Below are positions 1 through 9,765 of a stretch of DNA of 64,000 bases, piece after piece. Both the position numbers and the translations under genes were made by a program. This DNA comes from Apostichopus japonicus (Eukaryota > Echinodermata > Holothuroidea > Aspidochirotida > Stichopodidae). Location: assembly GCF_037975245.1 (NCBI RefSeq), contig NC_092568.1, positions 33,884,501 to 33,948,500 on the forward strand, written 5' to 3'. The notes under the pieces were generated by a model, which was given only the letters and a program-made list of their open reading frames with translations, was not told the origin of the DNA and ran no database searches. Every line of letters begins with the position of its first letter. Within the stretch, counting starts at the first letter, position 1.

Positions 1-2067
1 ATATACATATGCATGTGTGTTTCTTTATGCATGGTGCCAAGAAGTATATACGTGCTTGTGCTCCTGGATCCCCAGTAAGGTGACAAGGTATGGATTATAA
101 AAATCATAAGAGCTTTTCTGAGTTACAAGTTTGTGATGTATTCATGTTTTCTTATGTTTTTGTATATCACAAGTTTTATGTTTGCGGTTTTCCCAAGTTT
201 GATAATTTACCATGCCACAGACTGTTGCCTGTTAATTGTGTCAATTAAATTAATAGTCCAGCCTGGTTTTTCATATTAATGATAAGTAACGGGAAAAATC
301 TAAAACCGCAACACTTGTTGTATCAACTGAACGTTCTGCATAAAGTGACGTCATCCATATATTTGGAATGTAGGACCTGTCATATCTTGCTTGTTTAAAA
401 AATATATATATACTGGCCAATCACTATAACTACAATGAGATTGAATGTCAGTGTGTAAAAGAAAGTGGATTGATAAATAATATTGTTAATATATTGGTTA
501 TTTAATTTGGAAAAGGAAGAAATATCAATTATATATTATCAAAAAGCTACACCGAAACGGGAAAATCCACTAATGTCTTTAAATTTTGTTCACAAACCGA
601 CGGCTCTTCATGAGTGCATTACCAACTTATTCTTTATATGCATACTGCAACACAGCTTCATCATAGGTGAGAGAGAATGTATGGTTTACACGCCAGCCCC
701 CCCCCCCCCCCCACACCCCGCACCCAACCCCCTGTCAACCGGTCTATAGTTGTGGGCCATGCCGTTTGAAAGAACACTAGTACAGTGCCTATATGACCAT
801 TTTACGTAAGGTGTAGGAAATGTGATATTTATGTTTTCTGTAAATTATACGGGCGTGATTAGGGGCCTACTCAAAGTTGGTATAATTGTTGTAAATCGTT
901 TTGACAGTTTACATATATTCAAAAGAGATCCACATATTGAATAACTTTCAAAGAACTTTTTTTTCAGTACGGTATAATAGGTATGCAGTTACGTTACTTT
1001 TAACGGGGTTAAATATAATATTATACAGATACTGATGTATTTCATTAAAACAACCGATCATATTTTCATATGCGTGTTTACTCTTTTCCTCTTTTGTTTT
1101 CAAATAGCTATCATTCATATTAATAAAGGTCAAGCCTTCACATAAACAAATAAGCTTAAGTTTGTGATACAGTAATGATAGAGAGATTATCATACAAGTG
1201 AACATATATTTACGTTATGAAAGTTAAATATGGTAGTATCTTGCATTCACGAAATTACATTTCATGTCCATTTAGCGAATAAGGTCTCATCAATTAAGAT
1301 ACACTTGTTTTAAACATCGTCATGACCTTAGTTCTCAAATCCGTGAACAATCATGATTATTGGTCTATGTGATATAGATAACTGCCATGAACACCGTCTC
1401 CAGACAGCTTATAATGATCTTATTCCATTTGGGAGAGATCACAGACTTAATGTTTCTTCACAAACAAGGTTTTCTTGAAGCCTTGATCAAGATTAAATCT
1501 GCCATCATCGAGCCACGTGTGCTTCAATTTCTATGTTTTACTTTCCTTGTTTTTTACACTATGTTCTATATATAATGGAGATAGGTTTACAAGTGCTGAA
1601 TCGGAAGTTGAATATACATGACCTATATAATGATGGAATTGGTTTTAGGGTCAAAACTGTTAACATTCCACCTTCAAAATATGAAACGAAGAACAAAGAG
1701 AAAATAAAAGGTTTCATATCTTTAGTGACACCATGACATCACAAATTTACAGACATGACAGCTCCCTGACCCGACTTTTACAACTATACGATATCTCAAA
1801 AAACAGAAACAGATTTGTTTCTTCGCTGTTTGCAGGATTTATTGGTCACAAAGATCTCGTTCATATATAAGCTTTAGATGCTGGTGGCAAATTTGTTTCC
1901 ACTTTTTACAAATTATCTTAAAGAGATTTGATCAAAATTCATATTTCAACCAAATAATTACTGTACAATACATACATTATAGGTATCAATAATGTAATAT
2001 GTATAACGGTTTCAGTAAAAATTAAACCGAAGCGATTCCTTTATTCCTTATAGATTCAAAATAAATT
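1..2067. other. Gene-free AT-rich stretch
   Basis: I see no supportable gene here. The stretch holds a C homopolymer run near 698-712 and only short open frames with no splice-site or protein-like support. An AATAAA motif on the minus strand at 2040-2045, about 20 bp past the stop of the neighbouring minus-strand gene, could be that gene's polyadenylation signal. Confidence 0.5.
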
Positions 2068-3054
2068 TCATATGATTGCTGATCGGTCCCTTTTATATTG
2101 TAGTTCTACAAGTTGTCCTGGTGTTAGTTGTTTTGTACTGAAAACATCGCTGCTGGATTTCCGTCTTTGTAAAATATTCTTCTGTGAAGCTCGAAACACT
2201 CGCATATTCTTCTCATGGCTTGGCGTCAATTGTTTCAGACATCCTCTCCTAGTCAGGGCGCTGCGTGCAGAACGAGATGGTTTTTGGAAGTCTAACGATG
2301 TGGCGGAATTGGCGGCCTTTGTATCTTTAAAGTAACGACGTCGTAACGTGTCCTCGTCTTCGGTAAAGGATGACTCGTCATCCGAAGATGACTCGACGGA
2401 GAGATGTAAAATTCCGGTTTGAATGTCTAATGATTTATTATGATCTATTTTCCTTCGATTTTTCTCTGGTCCTTGTTGGCTGCATTGGCCAACGCTCTCA
2501 TAACGATGCGAGATCTCTGGCAGGTGAAACTCGTTCTCTTGCGTCATTTTTACGCGTTGACTTAAAGTTAACTTGCTGAAACCGGATGATGATCTATGCA
2601 ATTCAGTAGTTTGTTTATTTCCGTCATCGGCTGATCGTGGAGTATTGTCCGATAAGATTTCCACGCCAAGTGGCCTATCTAAGTTTTCAATTCGTCTTCG
2701 AATGTCCCCTTCACTGGCTGATCTCCTTCTATGTTTCCCAATGTCATCTTCTCTTCCATTCTTCAGTGAATATTTCTGGAATATACCTCCCTGATTGACA
2801 AGTGAATCGTTTCTAATCTCAAAATCTTCAATTTCATACTGAGGACGTTTCTCGACTTGACGTAAACACCTGAAAAATGTTTTCATTTCTGTAAGTTCCT
2901 TATCATGAACGGATATCCGGTCAAACCTGTTTCTAAGCAGTCGCTGTTGACGAAGCTGAAGTAGAAACTGGCATTGCCGGAAAGCCCTAGAATTGACAAA
3001 ATCTACTTCCGCCAAAGACCGGCTTTTTTGACGTCGAAATGAATTTGCCGACAT
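2068..3054 (-). CDS. Intronless gene for a basic, Ser/Arg-rich protein of unknown function (328 aa)
   Basis: A single uninterrupted frame of 328 codons runs from an ATG (3052-3054) to a TGA (2068-2070), far longer than chance frames in this AT-rich DNA. I do not recognise the protein. The first 30 residues are Arg/Ser-rich. Residues about 25-75 look helical (leucine/glutamine/arginine-rich, with LLQLRQQRLL). The middle is hydrophilic with several RRRS/RRKSSS-type stretches that could be kinase sites. An acidic patch (SSSDDESSFTEDEDT) lies near residue 225, and the C-terminus contains LTPGQLVELQYKRD. There is no signal peptide or membrane segment, so a soluble, largely disordered cytoplasmic or nuclear protein is likely. 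A possible AATAAA lies just downstream. It could instead be a large exon of a longer gene, but both ends read as natural start and stop. Confidence 0.6.
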   Translation of the reverse strand: MSANSFRRQKSRSLAEVDFVNSRAFRQCQFLLQLRQQRLLRNRFDRISVHDKELTEMKTFFRCLRQVEKRPQYEIEDFEIRNDSLVNQGGIFQKYSLKNGREDDIGKHRRRSASEGDIRRRIENLDRPLGVEILSDNTPRSADDGNKQTTELHRSSSGFSKLTLSQRVKMTQENEFHLPEISHRYESVGQCSQQGPEKNRRKIDHNKSLDIQTGILHLSVESSSDDESSFTEDEDTLRRRYFKDTKAANSATSLDFQKPSRSARSALTRRGCLKQLTPSHEKNMRVFRASQKNILQRRKSSSDVFSTKQLTPGQLVELQYKRDRSAII

Positions 3055-4764
3055 TGTTTCTCGCTATTTTTTATACTTGATTTAAAATATACTTCCAAGT
3101 ATCATCCAAACTAGCTCGCATTACTTCGAACAATTTGTCTTCACTTCAATACCTGTACAATATCCTTTTGAGAACAGCTGTGACAGTTTTTACTGCAAAT
3201 AATACATACAAAGAGTTTCAATAAATTTCGTGTCATAGCTGCTGTACATACTCTGAATTTAAAGTCACTAGAAATACGTAAACATAGTTGAATACAAAGT
3301 TAACAGAACACTATCATTTTCTCCTAAAGAACCATCAATTCTTCTTAACATGTAAATTCCGATTAAAACCATAAACATGAGTATACTCTGTGTATGGCAT
3401 GATAGCTGCATTTTCAAGCTCATAAACATTAGTATACTGTGTATATGGTAATAGCTGTATCTTCAATGAATCGCCGAAATAAGTTGTAATATAGTTTCGT
3501 AATAAACGAATCGTTTTCCGAAGCGAACAATTCATTTCCACTATCTATATCAAACCGAAATTAATCTAAAGCATTTCTTCATATTATTTAGTATATGCAG
3601 TGAATATTTCCTATTCTGATCCCATTGGTTGAGTCTTGACTGCCGGTTTTCATCTATAAAGTGAAATAATATATGTATATAAATCCATAATGATTACGTT
3701 TCTATAGGATAACTGAATAAACTATGCTTTTCCAGATCCATGCATGTTTGCAAGCCTCATCATAGAGTATTTTAGAATGGTTTTCGAATCAGTATTCATC
3801 TGACAGTATATATACATCCAACGTCAAATCTTGCACCAATCTTTGACTGATCTCAGCGTTATACTTCCATTTGAAAAATCCTTTCAAATGATGATAAAAC
3901 ATTCGGTGTTACACATAAACTCACAAAACAGTCAAAGACAAAGACGCGATAAACACTATTATATCAGTTTGAATGAGTCGATAATTAAAACACCAAAAAA
4001 CCGTGTGAAAAGGCCAATATTGTTTATATCTAAATAACCACTTGGGAGGAAATACAGATGACATTTCACCAAACTCGATTGAAAAAATATACGCCGAAGG
4101 TTTATCAAATTAAGGTGGTTTGCTGTGATTGCTACCAATGACAACGACATTTAAAGACTTCTCGTAGTTTTCTCACTCCCAGCAAGGGTAAACTTAAAGC
4201 TCTTACACGCGTTTAGTAACGGTCCAAGTATTTACTTTCGCAATCAAGTATGTGTTTTTAGTTATTTTTATCGAGACTTTTGCGTGTTTTGTTCGATGCT
4301 GAAGAGAGAGGTTTTATTTGCTAAGATGTCCTCAAACAAGCCCGGAGGGAGCTAAACGGATCGTTTATTAACAACTTCTTCATCACGTGATGAGAGGCAT
4401 TATCTACACACATGCAAACTTTGTTTGCTTCTGGTTATAGGCGGAACTACAAAAGAAAGCACGACGAAATAATTCTACGAACTGGCTTTGTTCGTCTGTG
4501 CAGATATAGGTATAAGGATCGATGTTGTTATACCGGCCCAGTAGGTATTATAGTTGCAGGCCCCTGGTAAAAAGAGCAAACTGGTCCAAACGATTGCTCC
4601 ACAGTTTCATCAAGGATGTCTCCGCCCTCCTCAAAGTTATGCTTAATAATAATCTTTGTAAAATTACTCATATTTTATGTTGTGGTGATGCAGGGGACAT
4701 GCATGAAGAAAAGCTGATTGGGTGCAAATGGGTTATGCTCCTAATTGAGAGATAAAATAAGGAA
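3055..4764. other. Non-coding, includes a short direct duplication
   Basis: No gene is supportable. Near 3369-3465 two roughly 50-bp segments repeat imperfectly in tandem (both carry ATAAACAT..AGTATACT..GTGTAT..ATAGCTG), and short open frames there come from the repeat. Confidence 0.4.
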
Positions 4765-5115
4765 ATTTGAGATTAAAAAGTCGATATTGTTTAGTTGAGT
4801 CAAAACGATTAGGAACAAGTGGAATGTTGATATTTCAAGAAAGTAGTTAAAGTTTGGAAATAACAAAGTAGACATTTTTAGAAAACAAATCGAAATTTTG
4901 AGATAAAAAGTCAAATCTTAATGATAGACTTGTCAAATATCGACTGTATTTTTTTAAATATCCAATTGTTGCATATCGAAGAAAGTTTAAGAACAGTATC
5001 GACATATGTGGAAATTTCGTGAACATAGTCGAAAATTTGGGATGACCTAATTTTAGACGAAAACCCCGAAAGTAAAATGTTGAGCAAAGAATCCAAACTT
5101 TGGAGAAAATAGTTG
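4765..5115. repeat. Degenerate AAGTCGAAATTT-type repeat
   Basis: Loosely repeated words of the kind AAAGTCGAtATTT, AATTTGAGATAAAAAG and their complements fill this stretch. The same vocabulary recurs at 43130-44260, so it is a dispersed, highly decayed simple or minisatellite-like repeat. Confidence 0.45.
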
Positions 5116-5289
5116 ATTAATTTTCGAAATAGTAACATCTACAAAACTTACATTCTTCTACGAAAGATTCTCAAATCCCACGCCATTCGTCCCGGGCTAA
5201 CACATTTTGATAACTTCCCACATACGTCATTGAGTTTCCAAAATGGTCATATTTCGATAGATTCCCTCCATTATATACTCTATTTCCTC

Positions 5290-5470
5290 GCTGGGATATA
5301 CAGAACCAGGCAAATTTTACTCCTCTCGTACACGTTTAACTTTGTGTTAGAAAAGTCGGATAATCCTGTACGTAACGTGAACACCATGCAGAGAGGGAGT
5401 TCACTTCGGGCTCATTTTGAGGAGCCTGGACAAAACTTCCTCGGTATTCCGTTTGACTATGAATTAAATT
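5290..5470 (+). repeat. Dispersed repeat, copy 1 (pair with 8295-8465)
   Basis: This segment shares a long, diverged match with 8295-8465, including CTCGTACACGTTTAACTTTG and TTAGAAAAGTCGG in both copies in the same orientation. The shared block is about 170 bp. The family is not identified; it accounts for the 119-codon open frame that runs through this copy. Confidence 0.6.
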
Positions 5471-5638
5471 AGGTACACGGCAAATTTATCTCCAAACTTT
5501 CCGACAAAATGGGTCCTTCGTACACTCCGAGCCACGTAGACTACGTCAGTCATGACACAAAAGTAGAGACAGGCCCGTGGTAAGGCTGAGGCACAGGAGA
5601 CGCCCCTATGGCGGGCCATCAATCTCAAATCATGGGGA

Positions 5639-6132
5639 ATCGACTTATACCGATTTAAATCGACATATACCAATTACCTTCGACTTATAGTTATACCAGT
5701 TTACAGCAGCTTAAATTGACTTCTACCGATTTAAATCGACATATACCAGTTTAATTCGACATATCATCGATTTAAATCGACATATACCAGTTTAATTCGA
5801 CATATCATCGATTTAAATCGACATATACCAATTTAAATCAATGATAAGTAAAATAAATCGGTATGTGTCAATTTAAATCGACATAGGGCCTATATCAGTT
5901 TAAATCGATGATATGTCGAATTAAATCGGTATATATCAATTTAAATCGACATATACCAATTTAATTCGACTTATACCAGCTTAAATCGACATATACCGAT
6001 TTAAATCGACATCTACCAGTTTAAATCGATGATATGTCGAATTAAATCGGTAGAAGTCAATTTCCTTGGACTTATACCAGTTTCTAGCAACTCAAATTGG
6101 CATATATCAATTTAAATCGACATATCATCCAT
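5639..6132. repeat. 20-bp minisatellite in mixed orientation (TTTAAATCGACATATACCAG)
   Basis: More than twenty imperfect copies of a roughly 20-bp unit (consensus near AAATCGACATATACCAGTTT) are packed here. Several blocks, for example around 5855-5870, 5905-5935 and 6030-6055, carry the reverse complement (GATGATATGTCGAATTAAAT), so the array is not a simple head-to-tail satellite. It could fold into long hairpins. It has no coding content. Confidence 0.8.
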
Positions 6133-6607
6133 TTAGCTCATTAACATACTCCATATTCCATACGCCCCTACCCACTACCCACTACATCTGTGCCACCATG
6201 TGTACTAAACTGCACATGTTATATATAGAACATGGATATCGCGCACATCCTTAAATCGTTAATTGGTGCTCCTGAGTCCCTAAATTATTGGTCCATCCCA
6301 GAATTACAGCGGCCTACTGGCTTGAGTAGAGGTGCCCTTTCATATTCTTGTTATATTTTGTGTTTGTTGATATAGTATTACAGTGACAATGCCAATCATC
6401 ACCAGTGAACTTTGCTAGAGAAGTGGCTTAATTCTGTGCAACGAGTCTATGTCACAGAAAATAATTTCTGTGGTCTATGTCGATATTAGACTCATCAATA
6501 CCGTAGAGTGAGTTAATTATCTACCATTATTCAAATTGTTCCCGGAGTGGTGAAGGGGATTCTAAACGGAAATTTTGCAAACGTACACATATATTTGCAC
6601 CATGCAG

Positions 6608-6963
6608 CAGGGACGTAGCCAGAAATTTGCCAGGCAAGGGGGGGGGGGGCAGAATTTTAAAAGTGATATTTCTCACAAAGGTAGCATTATTATACACTTA
6701 ACGGAGCCGCCATGACGTACAAAGAAATGTTTTGCTCAAAATGCCTCCCACGTTGCAGGATATAAACAATAATAAGAGTATTGCATTAGGTAGCAGACGC
6801 ACTGTCAGGGGAAAGATTGAGAAAGGTCGCTTAATTAACTTCCTTCAACCTGAAAAGAGGGCTTAAAGATATTTCCTGCTTTTACTTAAATTTTATTTTT
6901 CAGGGTACTCAAAAGGGGGAGGGCGATCGCTCTCATTGCCCCCCCCCCCTGGCTACGTCCCAT
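6608..6963. mobile_element. hAT-like MITE, 356 bp, 8-bp TSD (7/8 match)
   Basis: The ends form an inverted repeat: CAGGGACGTAGCCAG on the left and CTGGCTACGTCCC on the right, the outermost right bases having decayed. The flanks are ccatgcag (6600-6607) and ctatgcag (6964-6971), an 8-bp TSD with one mismatch, the hAT superfamily hallmark. Poly-G and poly-C runs lie just inside the ends. The interior includes a version of a core block (GCCGCCATGACGTACAA..ATGCCTCCC) shared with other elements in the window. There is no transposase, so it is non-autonomous. The damaged TSD and end suggest an older insertion. Confidence 0.75.
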
Positions 6964-7705
6964 CTATGCAGTATAGAGTAGCTGGATCCCGGTTACAAGT
7001 TTACAATTCTGGCATGTCAGGTATTATATATATGCCTATACTTTCCCTTTTGAGCAATGGCTGAGTGTCCACATAAACGAGAAGAAAATGCTGTGTTGCA
7101 AAAAAGCAGCAATTAAATTTGACATATTTAAGTGGATTTCAATGTAAAGAAAGAGACATCATGAAATGAAAGTTAGTCGCTATGATGCAACTAGAACACA
7201 CCCCTATATTGATTTTACTAAGGAAGCGCCATTACAACCTGTGAAGTCATGGCCTTTGCCTCAGAACGATAGTAGCTATCAGCTGTATGCTATTGGATAT
7301 GCATACTGTCTGTTATAACTATGTTAGGTATTTGGGAAAACTGACCGGACTAAACAGAGAATGTTCAAACAATCTCGATTCCAAACAAGGGCCACCAACC
7401 ACCCCAATCGGCCAATCTAAGATATTAACAATTTTACTCAGTGGGAGTTTTTTCGCCCAATTGGGACAATTTTTTCTATACTGTAGTGTCATGTCCCGCT
7501 TCAGAGCACTCGTATTATCAGTACGAGCAGTATGAATATCATGTTTCTATGAGATCAAAGTTAGGAACTGTTTGTACTGTCAATACCAGTGCTTTGAGAG
7601 CATGATATTGGAGTACAGGTTAGAGAGGTAGGCCTATTAGCATAAGGGAATTTCCCCAACTGGCTCTCCAGAGACTTAACTCATCTATAAAGCTACATAT
7701 TTTAT

Positions 7706-8002
7706 GACTGGGCGTTGTGGCGTGCGCCTGTAATCCAGCTACTTGGAGGTCGGAGGCATTGGATTGCGTGAGTTCGGGATCACTGCTGTTCGTTGTGCTA
7801 TGACGATCGAGTGTCCACGCTAAGTTCTGCATCAATAGGGTTGACCGTACGGAGGTATGGTCGTCCTGGTTGTCTAAGGAGGGGCGAACCGGCCCAGGGC
7901 GGAAACGCAGCAGGCAAAAGCCCCCGTGCGGAGCAGTAGCGGGATTGCACTTGTGAGTAGTCGGCAAACAGCAGCCCGCACAATACAGTGACACGTGCTT
8001 CC
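7706..8002 (+). ncRNA. SRP RNA: Signal recognition particle RNA (7SL / SRP RNA)
   Basis: SRP RNA is the scaffold of the signal recognition particle, which pauses translation and delivers secretory ribosomes to the ER. Collinear matches to the metazoan 7SL layout run end to end. The Alu domain has GGGCGTTGTGGCG, CGCCTGTAATCCAGCTACTT and GGAGG. It is followed by GTGTCC..GCTAAGTTCTGCATCAAT. Helix 6 has its GGAG tetraloop (7851-7854) closed by GACCGTAC/GTATGGTC. Helix 8, the SRP54 site, has CTAAGGAGGGGCGAACCGGC, CCCAGG, the GGAA tetraloop (GGAAAC at 7901-7906) and AGCAGG. The 3' arm contains CGTGCGGAGCAGTAGCGGGA. About 297 nt matches the usual ~300. The 5' end is set by alignment with vertebrate 7SL and the 3' end by the T run. 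No truncation or poly(A) tail suggests a retropseudogene. Confidence 0.95.
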
Positions 8003-8006
8003 TTTT
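8003..8006 (+). terminator. RNA polymerase III T-run terminator of the SRP RNA
   Basis: TTTT directly follows the expected 3' end of the SRP RNA, as for other Pol III genes. Confidence 0.7.
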
Positions 8007-8294
8007 GCTCCATCGAGTGAAGCTGACATAAATATAAAGTTTACATTTATTTTTTCGTCTAACATGCTTTGCAATATACTACTCTTAATGAATGCATGTT
8101 TCTTACCCTTTTTTGCATTTCAAAAATGAATTAGCTTTGAACTGTAAATATCCTTGAAGTATATAGGTCATTTTGATTTCGACACTGATTCCAATTGTGT
8201 TAGTTATTAATCTAGGCTCTTCATGATAAGGAGATCTATTGATCCCTTGGATTAAATACAGCATTTAATTAAAAAAAAATAGGTGGTTTTTCTA

Positions 8295-8465
8295 TCAAGG
8301 ATATACACAACCAGCCAATATTTACTCCTCGTACACGTTTAACTTTGTGTTAGAAAAGTCGGGTAATATGCTAAGTAACAACATTCAGAGACGGGAGGAG
8401 GGTTTATTTGAGAAGTGGGGCTAAACTTCGACGGGATGCCATGTGATTTTGATTTGAGGGGACAC
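8295..8465 (+). repeat. Dispersed repeat, copy 2 (pair with 5290-5470)
   Basis: Same orientation as the copy at 5290-5470, sharing CTCGTACACGTTTAACTTTG and flanking words with many small indels. Family unknown. Confidence 0.6.
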
Positions 8466-8706
8466 CACAAATTTGGTCCATTGTGCAGATGTGTGTGTTC
8501 ATCACCACAGAGCGCTATATATTACTTAAGTGTGCACCCTATCTCCTAATTTTCAAGAAAAAAATACTCTTTGCAAATATCAAACCTGCTTTATTAAATA
8601 CAAAACTGGAATTGGTCCTTGCTCCGTAATAATGGAGAGGGACACCATTAAGGTTTATTCCTAAAACTGGGGGCCATGTAACGCCCTCCTTCCGGGCAGT
8701 CCAATG

Positions 8707-8989
8707 CAGGGGCGTAGCGAGGAATTTGCAAAGGGAGGGGCGAAGTCTTTAGGCAAACTATCTAAGCGTAGCGCCACCATAAGTTGTCGCGAAGCGTACA
8801 AGAAAAGTTTGGCCGAGATGCCTCCCAGATCGCTGGAAATGGCACTTCCGTCCCAGGCCTTGTAAGTTGCATCTTAGCATATTTTATTTTCAAATTACTA
8901 GCGATATCATAAAAAATTAAATTAAAAAAAATGCTCTATGAGGAGGGCGGTCGCCCTTCGCCCCCCCCCCCCCCTTGGCTACGCGCCTG
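8707..8989. mobile_element. hAT-like MITE, 283 bp, perfect 8-bp TSD GTCCAATG
   Basis: The left end is CAGGGGCGTAGCGAGG and the right end is GGCTACGCGCCTG, an inverted pair. GTCCAATG sits on both sides (8699-8706 and 8990-8997). The interior has the shared core block (CTATCTAAGCGTAGCGCCAC.., then ATGCCTCCCAGAT..GGAAATGGCACTTCC) and poly-G/poly-C runs inside the termini. It is non-autonomous, with no coding capacity. Confidence 0.88.
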
Positions 8990-9229
8990 GTCCAATGAGC
9001 AAGCTTCCCTGGTCACATTCGCATTGCAAATGTAAACTTTTTGAAACAGCAGGGAACTATGGTGGTCCTGAAGGGACTTTAAGAAATGTATGATGTAACA
9101 TGAGCAGTTTTCTTCATGAATCTGACGTAATGCACAGTGAGGGTGTAAAACATACTTGATCTTAGTAATACAGTCAAAAGCAGTGTGGTGTGACAAACGA
9201 TAAATTCACAATGACACATGCTGTCCTGA

Positions 9230-9765
9230 AACGACCATTGACCTTAACATCGGGCTTCTTGTACTAAATGTGATACATCAATACTAAATTAGACATCTGT
9301 CCTTGTTGAAATATTTTGCGAAAACGTGGTTTTCCCAATTTGACCCCTGGTGAACTCAAACGACCATTGACCTCCGCTTCTTGTTTCAATGTGGTACAAT
9401 TGGTACCAAGTATGCGATCTGTCCAAGATTCCATTGCGATATTATGTTTAGGAAGTTGTGTTAGTGTAGGTATGAGGGGAGTGAAGTTAATGTTTGGTGT
9501 TTGTTGACTTCAAATAACCTCCTCCAAAAGCAATAGGCTTCTTGTACTCAACGTGTTACTACACATTAAATATGAGATCTACCCATGCTTCTCTTCTTGA
9601 GATATCATGTTTAAAATGTTTTCACAATTTGACCCCTGGTGACCCAATGACATTTGACCTCTTCAAAAATCTTCATGCTTCTTGTACTCAATGTGGTTCT
9701 TCTTCACACCAAATATGACATTGTTCCCACCTTCTCTTCTTCAGATATTTTATCGTGTTTACATT
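9230..9765. repeat. Degenerate ~115-120 bp tandem repeat with TTGACC words
   Basis: Four or five imperfect units each contain CTTCTTGTACTCAA-like text, AAATATGA, TCTCTTCTT.AGATAT, TTTGACCCCTGGTGA and CATTTGACCTC. Open frames crossing it follow the repeat and are not genes. Confidence 0.65.

Noticed and set aside
5113-5472. 119-codon plus-strand open frame
   Set aside because: Its second half is a dispersed repeat also found at 8295-8465, where the frame is broken.
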